Assembly: GCA_030447245.1 (NCBI GenBank)
Contig: JAUJPG010000028.1
Location: forward strand, 1-51,487
Direction of reading: 5' to 3'
DNA from: Chloroflexota bacterium
Lineage (GTDB): Bacteria > Chloroflexota > UBA6077 > JACCZL01
DNA length: 51,487 nt
How positions within the stretch are numbered: the first letter of the stretch is position 1; every line of letters begins with the position of its first letter. Below the pieces are notes generated by a model. That model saw nothing but the letters and a program-made list of their open reading frames with translations. It was not told where the DNA came from and ran no database searches. A program made the translations under genes and the position numbers. This document shows positions 37,086-45,170 of the stretch, in pieces.

Positions 37086-38021
37086 ATGGCTTCGTTACCA
37101 CGCGCCGATCCCGCGACAACCGACGCCGCGATGGCAAAGCTGCCCCGTTCTCAGCGTAGTCGACTCGACCTTCTGCTCGTTGAGCGCGGCCTGGCCCAGA
37201 CGCGCGAGAAGGCTCAGGCCCTGATTCTCGCGGACGCGGTCCGCGTCGCAGGCCGGCCGGCCCGCGGAGCGGCCGAGCCGGTCGCGCGCGATGCTGAGCT
37301 CGTCGTGCGGGCCGCCGACGGGTTCGCCAGTCGCGGAGGGACCAAGCTGGAGCACGGCCTGGAGCGCTTCGGCATCCGGGTTGCCGATCTGGTCTGGCTC
37401 GACGCCGGCGCATCGACCGGCGGCTTCACCGACGCCCTGCTGCGGCGCGGCGCGCGGCGCGTCTACGCCGTCGACGTCGGGCACGGCCAGCTTGATTGGG
37501 GTCTGCGCAACGACCCGCGCGTCGTCGTCCGCGAGCGGACCAACATCCGCCACCTGGATGCGCTGCCTGAGCTCGTCGACGGAGCCGTCGCGGACCTGTC
37601 GTTCATCTCACTCCGTCTGGCCCTGCCGACCATCGGCCGTCTGACGCGGCCGGGTGCCTCGATCGTCGCGCTGGTCAAGCCCCAGTTCGAAGCCGGTCGC
37701 GGCCACGTCGGACGCGGCGGCGTGGTGCGCGACCCCGCGGTGTGGCGGCGTGTCCTGCTGGAGCTCTGGGATTGGTCCGCTGAGCAGAGCCTGACCCCCC
37801 GCGGGCTGACCGCGTCGCCACTGCGCGGCCCGGCCGGTAACGTCGAGTTCCTGCTCTGGCTGATCAACGGTGCCGCGAGTGGTGAGCGACGCGCGGTAAC
37901 TGGCGAGCAGACGGTACACTCTGCCATCGCCGAGGCGCCGGGTAGCGAAACGCGCGGCGGGCCCAGAACTATCCCGGGCTCGCCGCTCGCCCCAGACCAT
38001 TCACCCCGTGGTGCCCCCTGA
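37086..38021 (+). CDS. tlyA: TlyA-family rRNA 2'-O-methyltransferase (hemolysin A family)
   Basis: A 311-residue protein with an N-terminal S4 RNA-binding domain (RLDLLLVERGLAQTREKAQ) and a FtsJ-like SAM methyltransferase domain: DGFASRGGTKLEHGLE, LDAGASTGGFTDALLRRGA (SAM site), and the K in ALVKPQFEAGRGHVGRGGVV. TlyA methylates cytidines in 16S and 23S rRNA and determines capreomycin sensitivity in actinobacteria. A 45-residue C-terminal extension after LLWLINGAA has no known role. The start is uncertain; an ATG 15 codons downstream gives a more typical N-terminus. Its stop overlaps the nadK start by one base. Confidence 0.92.
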   Translation: MASLPRADPATTDAAMAKLPRSQRSRLDLLLVERGLAQTREKAQALILADAVRVAGRPARGAAEPVARDAELVVRAADGFASRGGTKLEHGLERFGIRVADLVWLDAGASTGGFTDALLRRGARRVYAVDVGHGQLDWGLRNDPRVVVRERTNIRHLDALPELVDGAVADLSFISLRLALPTIGRLTRPGASIVALVKPQFEAGRGHVGRGGVVRDPAVWRRVLLELWDWSAEQSLTPRGLTASPLRGPAGNVEFLLWLINGAASGERRAVTGEQTVHSAIAEAPGSETRGGPRTIPGSPLAPDHSPRGAP

Positions 38022-38842
38022 TGCGCGTCGCCCTGGTTCACCAGCCGTACCGTCCCGAAACCGGGGAGACCGCGGCGCGGGTCAGCGAGCGGGTGGCCGC
38101 GCGCGGGGCCGGATGCGAGCTGTTATCGGCTTTCGATCTGCATCCGGAGGACGCTGCCCGCTTCGACCTGGGCTTCTCGTTCGGCGGCGACGGTACGACG
38201 CTGCGGACGGCGCGCTGGGCCGTCCGCGACGGCCTGCCCGGCGACCTGGCGCCGATGCCAATCGTGCCGGTCGGGATGGGCACGCTCAGCTTCCTGGCCG
38301 AGCTCGCTCCACCCGACCTCGACGGTCGGCTCGACCCATACCTCGCCGGAGACTTCTGGCGCGACGAGCGGACGATGCTCGAGGTGCAGGCCGACGGGAC
38401 GCGCGCCATCGCGCTGAACGATGCCGTCGTCGCCCGTGGTGCCACCCCGCGGGCGGTCAGCCTGGACCTTGAAGTCCATGGACATCCCGTGGCCCGGTTC
38501 ACCGCCGACGGCGTCGTGGTTGCGACGGCAACCGGCTCGACGGCCTATGCGCTGGCGGCCGGCGGCCCGGTCCTCGCCCCCGAGCTGCATAACATGGTGG
38601 TGGTGCCAATCGCCGGGCACCTCTCGGCTCTGGGGAGCCTGGTCCTGCCAGAGACGGCTGACATCACGCTCACCGTCGTCCGCAGCCAGCCGGCCATCCT
38701 GTCCGCCGACGGCCAGGTCGATGTTCAGCTGCCTGTCGGCGCGACGGCAGCCATCCGTGTAGCTCACGAACGAACCGTTTTCGCCCGGCGCGGCGATCCG
38801 CGCGATTTCTACGCCCGGCTCGCAGCCCGCCTCCACCGATGA
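38021..38842 (+). CDS. nadK: NAD kinase
   Basis: A 273-residue ATP-dependent NAD kinase producing NADP. The family signature GGDGTTLRTARWA (GGDG) is near residue 55, followed by GMGTLSFLAEL, the catalytic-site segment LNDAVVARG and the C-terminal block TATGSTAYALAAGGPVL with VVPIAGH. It overlaps tlyA by one base and recN by four (ATGA), giving a translationally coupled tlyA-nadK-recN operon, the usual arrangement in many bacteria. Confidence 0.95.
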   Translation: MRVALVHQPYRPETGETAARVSERVAARGAGCELLSAFDLHPEDAARFDLGFSFGGDGTTLRTARWAVRDGLPGDLAPMPIVPVGMGTLSFLAELAPPDLDGRLDPYLAGDFWRDERTMLEVQADGTRAIALNDAVVARGATPRAVSLDLEVHGHPVARFTADGVVVATATGSTAYALAAGGPVLAPELHNMVVVPIAGHLSALGSLVLPETADITLTVVRSQPAILSADGQVDVQLPVGATAAIRVAHERTVFARRGDPRDFYARLAARLHR

Positions 38843-40701
38843 TCTCCCAGCTCACTATCCGCGATTTCGCGATCGTCGAGCGCCTGAGCATTGACTGGGC
38901 GCCTGGCCTGAACGTCGTCACCGGCGAAACCGGTGCCGGCAAGTCGATCATCATCGACGCGGTCGGATCGCTGCTTGGCGGGCGGGTTTCGCCTGATTTC
39001 GTTCGCACCGGCGCCCACCTGGACTCCGGCACCGCCCCGTCGGCAAGCTCAGAGCACACGCCATCCGCGCAGCAGGGCCCGAGCGAGCTTGGAGCAGTGC
39101 TCGAAGAGTATGGGCTCGACGTCGAGGACGGGGCTCTGATCCTGACCCGCGAGCTGGCCGGGGTGGGCGGCCGCGGCGTGGCACGGGTCAATGGGCGGGC
39201 GGTGCCTACCACCGTCCTCCAGCAGATCGGCGAGCACCTGGTCGACATCCATGGCCAGAGCGAGCATCTCTCGCTGCTCCGCCCGCGCGAGCACCTCGAG
39301 CTGCTCGATCGCTACGCCCGGCCTGAGTCCGGAGCGGGCGCGGCTGGCCCGCCTCGTCGGCGAGGTGCGCGAGGTTGAGCGCCAGGCCCAGCGGCTCCGC
39401 GAGGACACCCGTCAGGCCGAGCGCGAGCAGGGCTTGCTGCGCCACGAGGTCGAGCAGATCGACCTGGCCGGTCTCCGACCTGGCGAGGAGGACGAGCTGA
39501 ACGCGGCGCGGGGAAGACTCCGCAACGTCGAACGGCTGCGTGCCGCTGTCATCGTCGCCTACGCCGCCCTGGCCGGCGACGAGGACCGTCGGCGCGGCCG
39601 ACCTGCTCGGCCAGGCAGCGGGCGCTTGCGCGGCCGGGGCTGACTTCGACCCCGACCTCAGGGCTGAAGCCGAGGCGCTTGAAGGCGCGGCGGCCCAGGC
39701 TGAGGAGTCGGCCAGGGTACTCGGCGATACCTGGAGCGGATTGAGGAAGACCCCGAGCAGTTGCAGGAGATCGAGGAGCGGCTGCTGCTGATCGGCGACC
39801 TCAAACGACGCTTCGGCGACATGATCGAGGACGTCCTGGCATATGCCGAACGCGCGCGAGCGCGCTTAGAGGCCGTCGAACGGCAGGATCAGGTCCTGGC
39901 CGAGCTGGCGGAACAGCGCGGCGGCTCCGCCGCGAAGTCGGGACCCTGGCGGTGAGATCTCCGCGCGGCGTGCGGTCGCGGCCGAGCGCCTCCGGCCGGG
40001 CGTGGAAGCAGAGCTGGCCGACCTCAACATGCGCGGCACTCGCTTCGTCGTCCAGGTCGAGCAGCTTGACGATCCGAATGGCGTGCCAGTCGGGCGGCGG
40101 CGACGCCGCACCCGCGCGCCAATTCGATGCGGCCGGCATCGACCACGTTGAGTTCCTGATCGCCCCCAACCCAGGCGAAGAGCCGAAGGGCCTCGGGCGA
40201 ATCGCGAGCGGAGGCGAGCTGTCGCGCGTGTCGCTGGCGCTGAAGACGGTGCTGTCCCGCGTGGACCCCCGCGCGGCGCTCATCTTCGACGAGATCGACG
40301 TTGGCGTCGGCGGACGGAGCGCGTCGGTCGTCGGTCAGAAGCTTTGGGCGCTGACTCGCGACGGCGAGCACCAGGTGCTCTGCGTGACCCACATGCCCCA
40401 GGTCGCCGCGTACGCTGATGCCCACCTTGTCGTGAGCAAGGGCGCCGACGGCGGCGCCAACCGCGTTGTCGTCCGCGAGCTGCCGCCCCAGGAGCGGGTT
40501 GATGAGCTGGCCCTGATGCTCGGCGGCGCACACACCAGCCGCGGTGCCCGCGTCAACGCCGAAGAGCTGCTAGACGCCGCCACAACCTGGAAGCAGGCCT
40601 ATCGTGGCGAGGGTGGTGCCCCAGGCAGACCGTCCATCCCGGAGGGCAGCGCGATCCCACCGCATGGGCGCAAGCGCCCGCGCTCCGCGATCGCCGGCTG
40701 A
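38839..40701 (+). pseudogene. recN: DNA repair ATPase RecN, multiple frameshifts
   Basis: The N-terminus is intact RecN: ISQLTIRDFAIVERLSIDW, Walker A in VVTGETGAGKSIIIDA and the QSEHLSLLRPREHLELLD segment. The frame changes near the CCC run at 39317-39319, near 39588, near 39724, around 39945 and near 40095. Read across frames the coiled-coil hinge remains recognisable (LARLVGEVREVERQAQR, LLLIGDLKRRFGDMIEDVL, ELADLNMRGTRFVVQ). The C-terminal ATPase half is open in one frame: GRIASGGELSRVSLALK (signature), LIFDEIDVGVGG (Walker B) and TLMPQVAAYAD-type THMPQVAAYAD. Repaired length is about 600 residues. RecN is an SMC-like protein acting in double-strand-break repair. Since coding content survives in every frame, sequencing or assembly error is more likely than decay. 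Confidence 0.85.
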
Positions 40702-40785
40702 GCGGCAACCCATGGACGGGCCGTGCAAGACCCGCGGCTCGCCGTCAACCAGATGCTCGTCCTGCCAAGTCAGTCAGGGCAAGCG

Positions 40786-41360
40786 TCAGCGCAGCGTGGC
40801 GCCGGCCAGCTGCATCTCGTCGAAAGCCTGCTCCGAGTTGCCTGACTCGACGTCGACGCCGCGGCAGGCGTCCTGCAGGACCACGATCTCGAGGCCGGCC
40901 CTGCGCGCATCCAGGACGGAGTGCTTGACACAGTAGTCCGTCGCCAGGCCGCCGATGTAGAGGCGTTGGACGCCGAGTTTGGCGAGGAGCTGGGCCAGCG
41001 GCCGGCCTCGTCGCGGGCGTCGAAGGCGGAGTAGCTGTCTTCCTCAGCACCCATGCCTTTGGAGACGAGCTGTGCCTCCGGCGGCAGACGCAGCTCGGGA
41101 TGGAGCTCGGCGCCGCGAGTGCCCTGGACGCAGTGGGCCGGCCACACTCCACCGAACTCCTTGAAGTGGGTGGTGCGCTCCGGGTGCCAGTCGCGCGTTG
41201 CGACGATCGGACGGCCAGCCGCGCGGAACGTCTCGACGTAGCTATTGAGGACCGGAACGACTCGATCCCCGTCCGCCACCGGAAGCGAGCCGCCAGGGCA
41301 GAAGTCGTTCTGGACGTCGACGACCAGCAAGGCGCTGTCACGTTCAGGCTTCAACGGCAT
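40786..41360 (-). pseudogene. pncA: Nicotinamidase (isochorismatase fold), one frameshift
   Basis: From the ATG at 41358-41360 (GGAG upstream) the frame gives ALLVVDVQNDFCPGGSLPV with the catalytic Asp, RDWHPERTTHF with the metal-binding Asp-His, and VSKGM with the catalytic Lys. The frame is lost after FDARDEAGR near 41005 and continues one frame over as LAQLLAKLGVQRLYIGGLA, then TDYCVKHSVLD with the catalytic Cys. It closes with ACRGVDVESGNSEQAF and a TGA at 40786-40788. All active-site residues are present across the two frames, so a single-base error is likely. PncA converts nicotinamide to nicotinate for NAD salvage and also activates pyrazinamide. Overall length after repair is about 192 residues. 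Confidence 0.82.
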
Positions 41361-41486
41361 GGCCATCTCCGTGCGTGTCTCGTCGGCCGTCACATCGCGG
41401 CAAGCGCCATGTCACACCGAACGGGGCGAGGGATCTCGTCCTCGTCCCAGGCGATCCTTCGCTCCGTTCGGCCCGGCATCCGGAGG

Positions 41487-43397
41487 CTACAGCTCGACCG
41501 GCGGCTCGTTGTCGGCCGGTGTGGTCACATCGCGGTTCGCCGGCGCGCCACCCTGCTTCGGCTCTTCCAGCCGTCGGGTCGCGCCGGCGTAGCGGAGGAT
41601 CGGCGTCGGCTCGGAAACTTCCAGTGGGAGCGCCTCGTCCGTCGTGGCCGTCAGGTCGGCGATATGGCCATTCGTGCGACCGACCTCACGGTCAACCCGT
41701 GTCACGATCTCCTCGACTTCCTCGCCGAGCAGCTCTTCCTTCTCGACGAGCGCCTCGACGATCGCGTGGATCTGTGGCTGGTTGCGCTCGAGCAGCCCCT
41801 TGACCAGCTTGAATTGTTGCTGCATGAGGCGTTCGGCGGCGTGCCGCTCCTCGCCGGTCGGCTCGCCCCAGAAGTTGATCGTGAAGTACTGGCCGGACAT
41901 GCCGGTCCGGACGTATTGCAGGGCCTTCATGCTCGCGGCCGGGATGTCGCCGCCCATGCCGGTCGTCTCGGTGCCCAGGAAGATCATCTCCGCGGCCTTG
42001 CTGGCCAGGTAGGTCTGGATGTCGACCAGCAGCTCTTCTTTGGTCGTAATGTGAATCTCTTCCTTGGCCTTGTCGAAGGCGACGCCCTCGGCGCCGCGCA
42101 GCTCGCCGTACTGCATCAGGGTCAGCCGGTCGAGACGCTTGCGCTTGTACAGGCGGACCATCGCCATCGCATGCCCGGCCTCGTGGTAGGCGACGCGCCG
42201 CTTGTCTTCCGCGCTGCGGCCGGAGATCTTCTGGCGTAGTCCGTACTCGCGCGTTTCCATCGCGTGGCGCATGTCGGCGTAGGTGACCATGTCGCGGCCG
42301 TCAAAGTGGGCGTGCACTACCGCCTCGTTAACCACGAACTTGATCTCGACCGGGCTGTACCCCTGTCCCTCGGGCGTGATCATCTCGGTCGCCACGCGAT
42401 CGAGCGAGATGTCCGGGACGTGCTTGATCTTGGCTAGATAGTACTCCAGGACCTCCTTGCGGCCTTCCAGGCTCGGGCGTTCGACCGTGATCTTCCAGTC
42501 GAAGCGGCCAGGTCGGAGCAGCGCCTGGTCCAGGACCTGGATCAGGTTCGTCGCACCCATGGTGAACACTGAGGGCATGTCGGCCTTCTTGGTCCGCAGG
42601 CCAAACTTCCGCAGGAACTTCGCCTTGCGGCTCTGGTCGGTCGGGGGCGGGTCCATCTGCATCAGCAGCTCGTTCAGCAGACCGGTCCCACCGCCCATGC
42701 CAAACATGCCGCCCATGCCCATGCCCATGCCGCTCTGCCCCGAGCGCGCGGCGCCGATCGCGTCAATCTCGTCGATGAAGACGATGCAGGCGCCGTACTT
42801 GCGGGCCATCTTGCGGGCCTTGCCGAACAGCATCATCACCTTCATGTTGCCGATGCCCATGAACATGCTGGTAAAGCTCGGCGCGCTCGCGTAGCAGAAC
42901 GGGACTCCCGCCTCCGAAGCGATGCACTGCGCCAGGTACGACTTGCCGGTGCCGGGCGGGCCCGCCAGCAGCATCCCGCGGTGGACCTGTCCGCCCATCT
43001 CCTTGAACCCCTTGACCCCGCGCAGCAGGGTCACCACGCGGCTGGCAAGGTCCAGGATCTCCGGATTGCCCTTGTAGTCTTTGAACGTCACCCCGGTCTC
43101 GCCCGGCATGATCCAGTAGACGCGCGTCCGACCCAGGAACCAGAACAGCGCGCCGAATTGAATGATCATGAACATGACGGCGAACATGAGCTGGAAGATC
43201 AGGTAGCCGCCGAACAGGATGTACGGCGCCCAGGCCTCCAGGTTCGGCAGTAGGATGAAGTAGGCCATGAGACCCAGCGTGGTCACGACGACCAGGAACC
43301 GGAACAACGCCCCGACCCTACTGAGGAACCAGTCGATCTTGCGATCGAGCTCGTCGTACTCCTTCTCGATGAAGGGAGATCGTGCACTCAAAGCCAT
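41487..43397 (-). CDS. FtsH-like AAA+ membrane metalloprotease, atypical
   Basis: A 636-residue membrane-bound AAA+ protease. Two hydrophobic stretches, about residues 31-50 and 58-89, are joined by only about seven residues, unlike FtsH's larger external domain. The AAA module has Walker A GPPGTGKS (146-153), the pore loop MFMG (near 178-181), Walker B FIDEID (207-212), a Met/Gly-rich insert at about 220-237 (MGMGMGGMFGMGGG), and the arginine finger in LLRPGRFD. The zinc site is HEAGH at 405-409, with a candidate third ligand Asp484 in MGGD. A Glu/Pro-rich C-terminal tail follows. FtsH degrades misassembled membrane proteins. The short external loop and long insert suggest altered substrates or partners. 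Shine-Dalgarno TAAGGAGG is perfect; the gene follows a small membrane protein gene after 30 bp. Confidence 0.88.
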   Translation of the reverse strand: MALSARSPFIEKEYDELDRKIDWFLSRVGALFRFLVVVTTLGLMAYFILLPNLEAWAPYILFGGYLIFQLMFAVMFMIIQFGALFWFLGRTRVYWIMPGETGVTFKDYKGNPEILDLASRVVTLLRGVKGFKEMGGQVHRGMLLAGPPGTGKSYLAQCIASEAGVPFCYASAPSFTSMFMGIGNMKVMMLFGKARKMARKYGACIVFIDEIDAIGAARSGQSGMGMGMGGMFGMGGGTGLLNELLMQMDPPPTDQSRKAKFLRKFGLRTKKADMPSVFTMGATNLIQVLDQALLRPGRFDWKITVERPSLEGRKEVLEYYLAKIKHVPDISLDRVATEMITPEGQGYSPVEIKFVVNEAVVHAHFDGRDMVTYADMRHAMETREYGLRQKISGRSAEDKRRVAYHEAGHAMAMVRLYKRKRLDRLTLMQYGELRGAEGVAFDKAKEEIHITTKEELLVDIQTYLASKAAEMIFLGTETTGMGGDIPAASMKALQYVRTGMSGQYFTINFWGEPTGEERHAAERLMQQQFKLVKGLLERNQPQIHAIVEALVEKEELLGEEVEEIVTRVDREVGRTNGHIADLTATTDEALPLEVSEPTPILRYAGATRRLEEPKQGGAPANRDVTTPADNEPPVEL

Positions 43398-43427
43398 CGG
43401 GGCGGCCTCCTTACGCTGGACCCGGCC

Positions 43428-43955
43428 TTACTGGACCCGGGAGATCTTACCGGACCGGTCCAGCGTGAGAACGTACGGCACGTGCTCGCCCTCAGTCCGG
43501 GACTGCGCCCCGCGGGCAAACACGCTGTAAAAATGCAGGCTCGTCCCATCCGGAAGCGCCTGCCCTCCAATGTAGGTGATCTCGCCCACCTGATTGCCGG
43601 CCTGTTTCGCCTGGTCCATCTGGGCCTGCATTGTCTGAAGGTTGCCCCCACGGGTGCGGTAGCGGGCAAGCGCTTCCTCGCTCAACGACGACCAGACCAT
43701 CTCGGCGTTGAACGTCTCGGTTCCCTTCATGTAGCTCTCGGTCGCGCTCGGCGGCGATCGTGACACCCGCGAGCCAAAGCTCGGTAGCTCCACGCTCGGC
43801 CAGCCGCCAGACAGCACCCGCGGGTCCAGGCTCTGCGCAGCCAGGATTCCGCTCGCCATCAGTACCGCCGCGAGCACAATCACTCCGCGTATCGGATGCG
43901 TGATCAGGCCACGGATGAGGCGGTGAAAAATACGCTTGAGGATTCTGCCGATCAT
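43428..43955 (-). CDS. Small membrane-anchored protein of unknown function
   Basis: About 175 residues. A short basic N-terminus (RILKRIFHRLIRG) precedes one hydrophobic helix (GVIVLAAVLMASGILAA), predicting an inside-start single-pass anchor or uncleaved signal. The external part has a structured domain: SYMKGTETFNAEMVWSSLSEEALARY, a Gln-rich helix (TMQAQMDQAKQAG) and a beta-rich end, VPYVLTLDRSGKISRVQ, resembling DUF4878/NTF2-like folds. The ATG at 43953-43955 has GGGGACT upstream; the frame extends to 44030. It lies 30 bp before the FtsH-like gene and is likely co-transcribed, so it might be a partner or substrate adaptor; unproven. Confidence 0.65.
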   Translation of the reverse strand: MIGRILKRIFHRLIRGLITHPIRGVIVLAAVLMASGILAAQSLDPRVLSGGWPSVELPSFGSRVSRSPPSATESYMKGTETFNAEMVWSSLSEEALARYRTRGGNLQTMQAQMDQAKQAGNQVGEITYIGGQALPDGTSLHFYSVFARGAQSRTEGEHVPYVLTLDRSGKISRVQ

Positions 43956-44103
43956 CCCGGAGTCCCCGCGAACAGCCGCGCCGCCAAGAGTCGTGCCGAA
44001 CCTCCCAACCGCGTGCCCGAAACCTGCCAAAGGCTACCCGACTGCTCGCCGACGAGCAAGCTTTTGCCGCTGGAACGTCTCTGGTCGGCGGTGCGCCGCG
44101 GGC

Positions 44104-45093
44104 TCAAACGGCGGGTCGGCCGCCGTCGCCGCGGCCCTGCGGGGCTAGGCGACCGACGAGACTCGACAGTAGCTCGTACGCGAGGTTCGCCGCGAGAATG
44201 GCGGTAATCTCGCCATGATCATACGGCGGCGAAACCTCCACCACGTCGAAGCCAACCAGCTCCAACGGCGCCAACCCCCGCACCATTGCCAGCATCTCGC
44301 GACTGGTGAAGCCGCCCACCTCCGGCGTGCCGGTGCCCGGTGCGAACGCTGGGTCGCAGACGTCGACGTCAACGCTCACGTAGACCGAGCCCGTCGCCAC
44401 CTCGCAGATCCGGCCGAGTGTCGCCTCAATCCCCATCCGATAGACGTCGTCGGCCGACAGGATGGTCACGCCGAGCGCCCGCGCGTCGTCCAGGTCGCTC
44501 CGCTTCGGCAGCGAGCCGCGGATGCCGATCTGCACGTAGCGGCGCCCGTCCAGGACGCCTTCCTCGATCGCCCGGCGGAACGGCGTCGCGTGGGTGTACT
44601 TGCGCCCAAAGTGGACGTCCCAGGTATCCGGGTGGGCATCGAAGTGGACCAATCCGACCGGCCCATACTTCGCCGCCAGCGTCCGCAGGACCGGCAAGCT
44701 GACCGAGTGGTCCCCGCCGAGCAGCAGCGGGAACACGTTCGCCGCCAGCACGGTGCCAACCGCGTCCTCGATCGCGCCGAAGGCGTCCTCGATGCTGACC
44801 GGACTGGTCGCGGCATCCCCCCAGTCGACGACCCGTAGCTCGGAAAACGGCTCAACACTCTGGACGGGGTTGAATCCCCGCAACAGCGTCGAGACCGCCC
44901 GGATCGACTGCGGCCCGAACCGCGCCCCCGGTCGGTAGCTCGTCCCCCCATCGAACGGCAGCCCAATGACGGCCACGTCCACGTCTGTCAGGTCGCGCGT
45001 GTGCGGCAGCCGCGCGAACGTGCTGATCCCGGCAAACCGCGGCACCACGTGCCCGTCGGGCAAATCACTGCGCGACGCGGCGTCTGAGCCCAT
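44104..45093 (-). CDS. speB: Agmatinase/ureohydrolase family protein
   Basis: A 329-residue binuclear manganese ureohydrolase of the arginase/agmatinase family. Metal-binding motifs are in LLGGDHSVSLP, VHFDAHPDTWD and VSVDVDVCDPAFAPGTGTPEVGG. Family members hydrolyse agmatine, arginine, guanidinobutyrate or formiminoglutamate; the substrate loops do not settle which. Downstream in the leftward cluster from the hydantoinase/oxoprolinase pair, suggesting a role in nitrogen release from amidino or ureido compounds. It ends 148 bp from the small membrane-protein gene, where I see nothing further. Confidence 0.88.
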   Translation of the reverse strand: MGSDAASRSDLPDGHVVPRFAGISTFARLPHTRDLTDVDVAVIGLPFDGGTSYRPGARFGPQSIRAVSTLLRGFNPVQSVEPFSELRVVDWGDAATSPVSIEDAFGAIEDAVGTVLAANVFPLLLGGDHSVSLPVLRTLAAKYGPVGLVHFDAHPDTWDVHFGRKYTHATPFRRAIEEGVLDGRRYVQIGIRGSLPKRSDLDDARALGVTILSADDVYRMGIEATLGRICEVATGSVYVSVDVDVCDPAFAPGTGTPEVGGFTSREMLAMVRGLAPLELVGFDVVEVSPPYDHGEITAILAANLAYELLSSLVGRLAPQGRGDGGRPAV

Positions 45094-45170
45094 GGATGGT
45101 CCTACCGCCCGGCAGCGTGAGAGGTTTCGTGAGCGCCGCCGTCGTGCAAGCCGCTACACGCCGCGCTCGC

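Noticed and set aside
44043..44065. Hairpin TGCTCG/CGAGCA followed by a T-run on the plus strand
   Set aside because: Oriented for plus-strand transcription, but no plus-strand gene lies before it; neighbouring genes run leftward.
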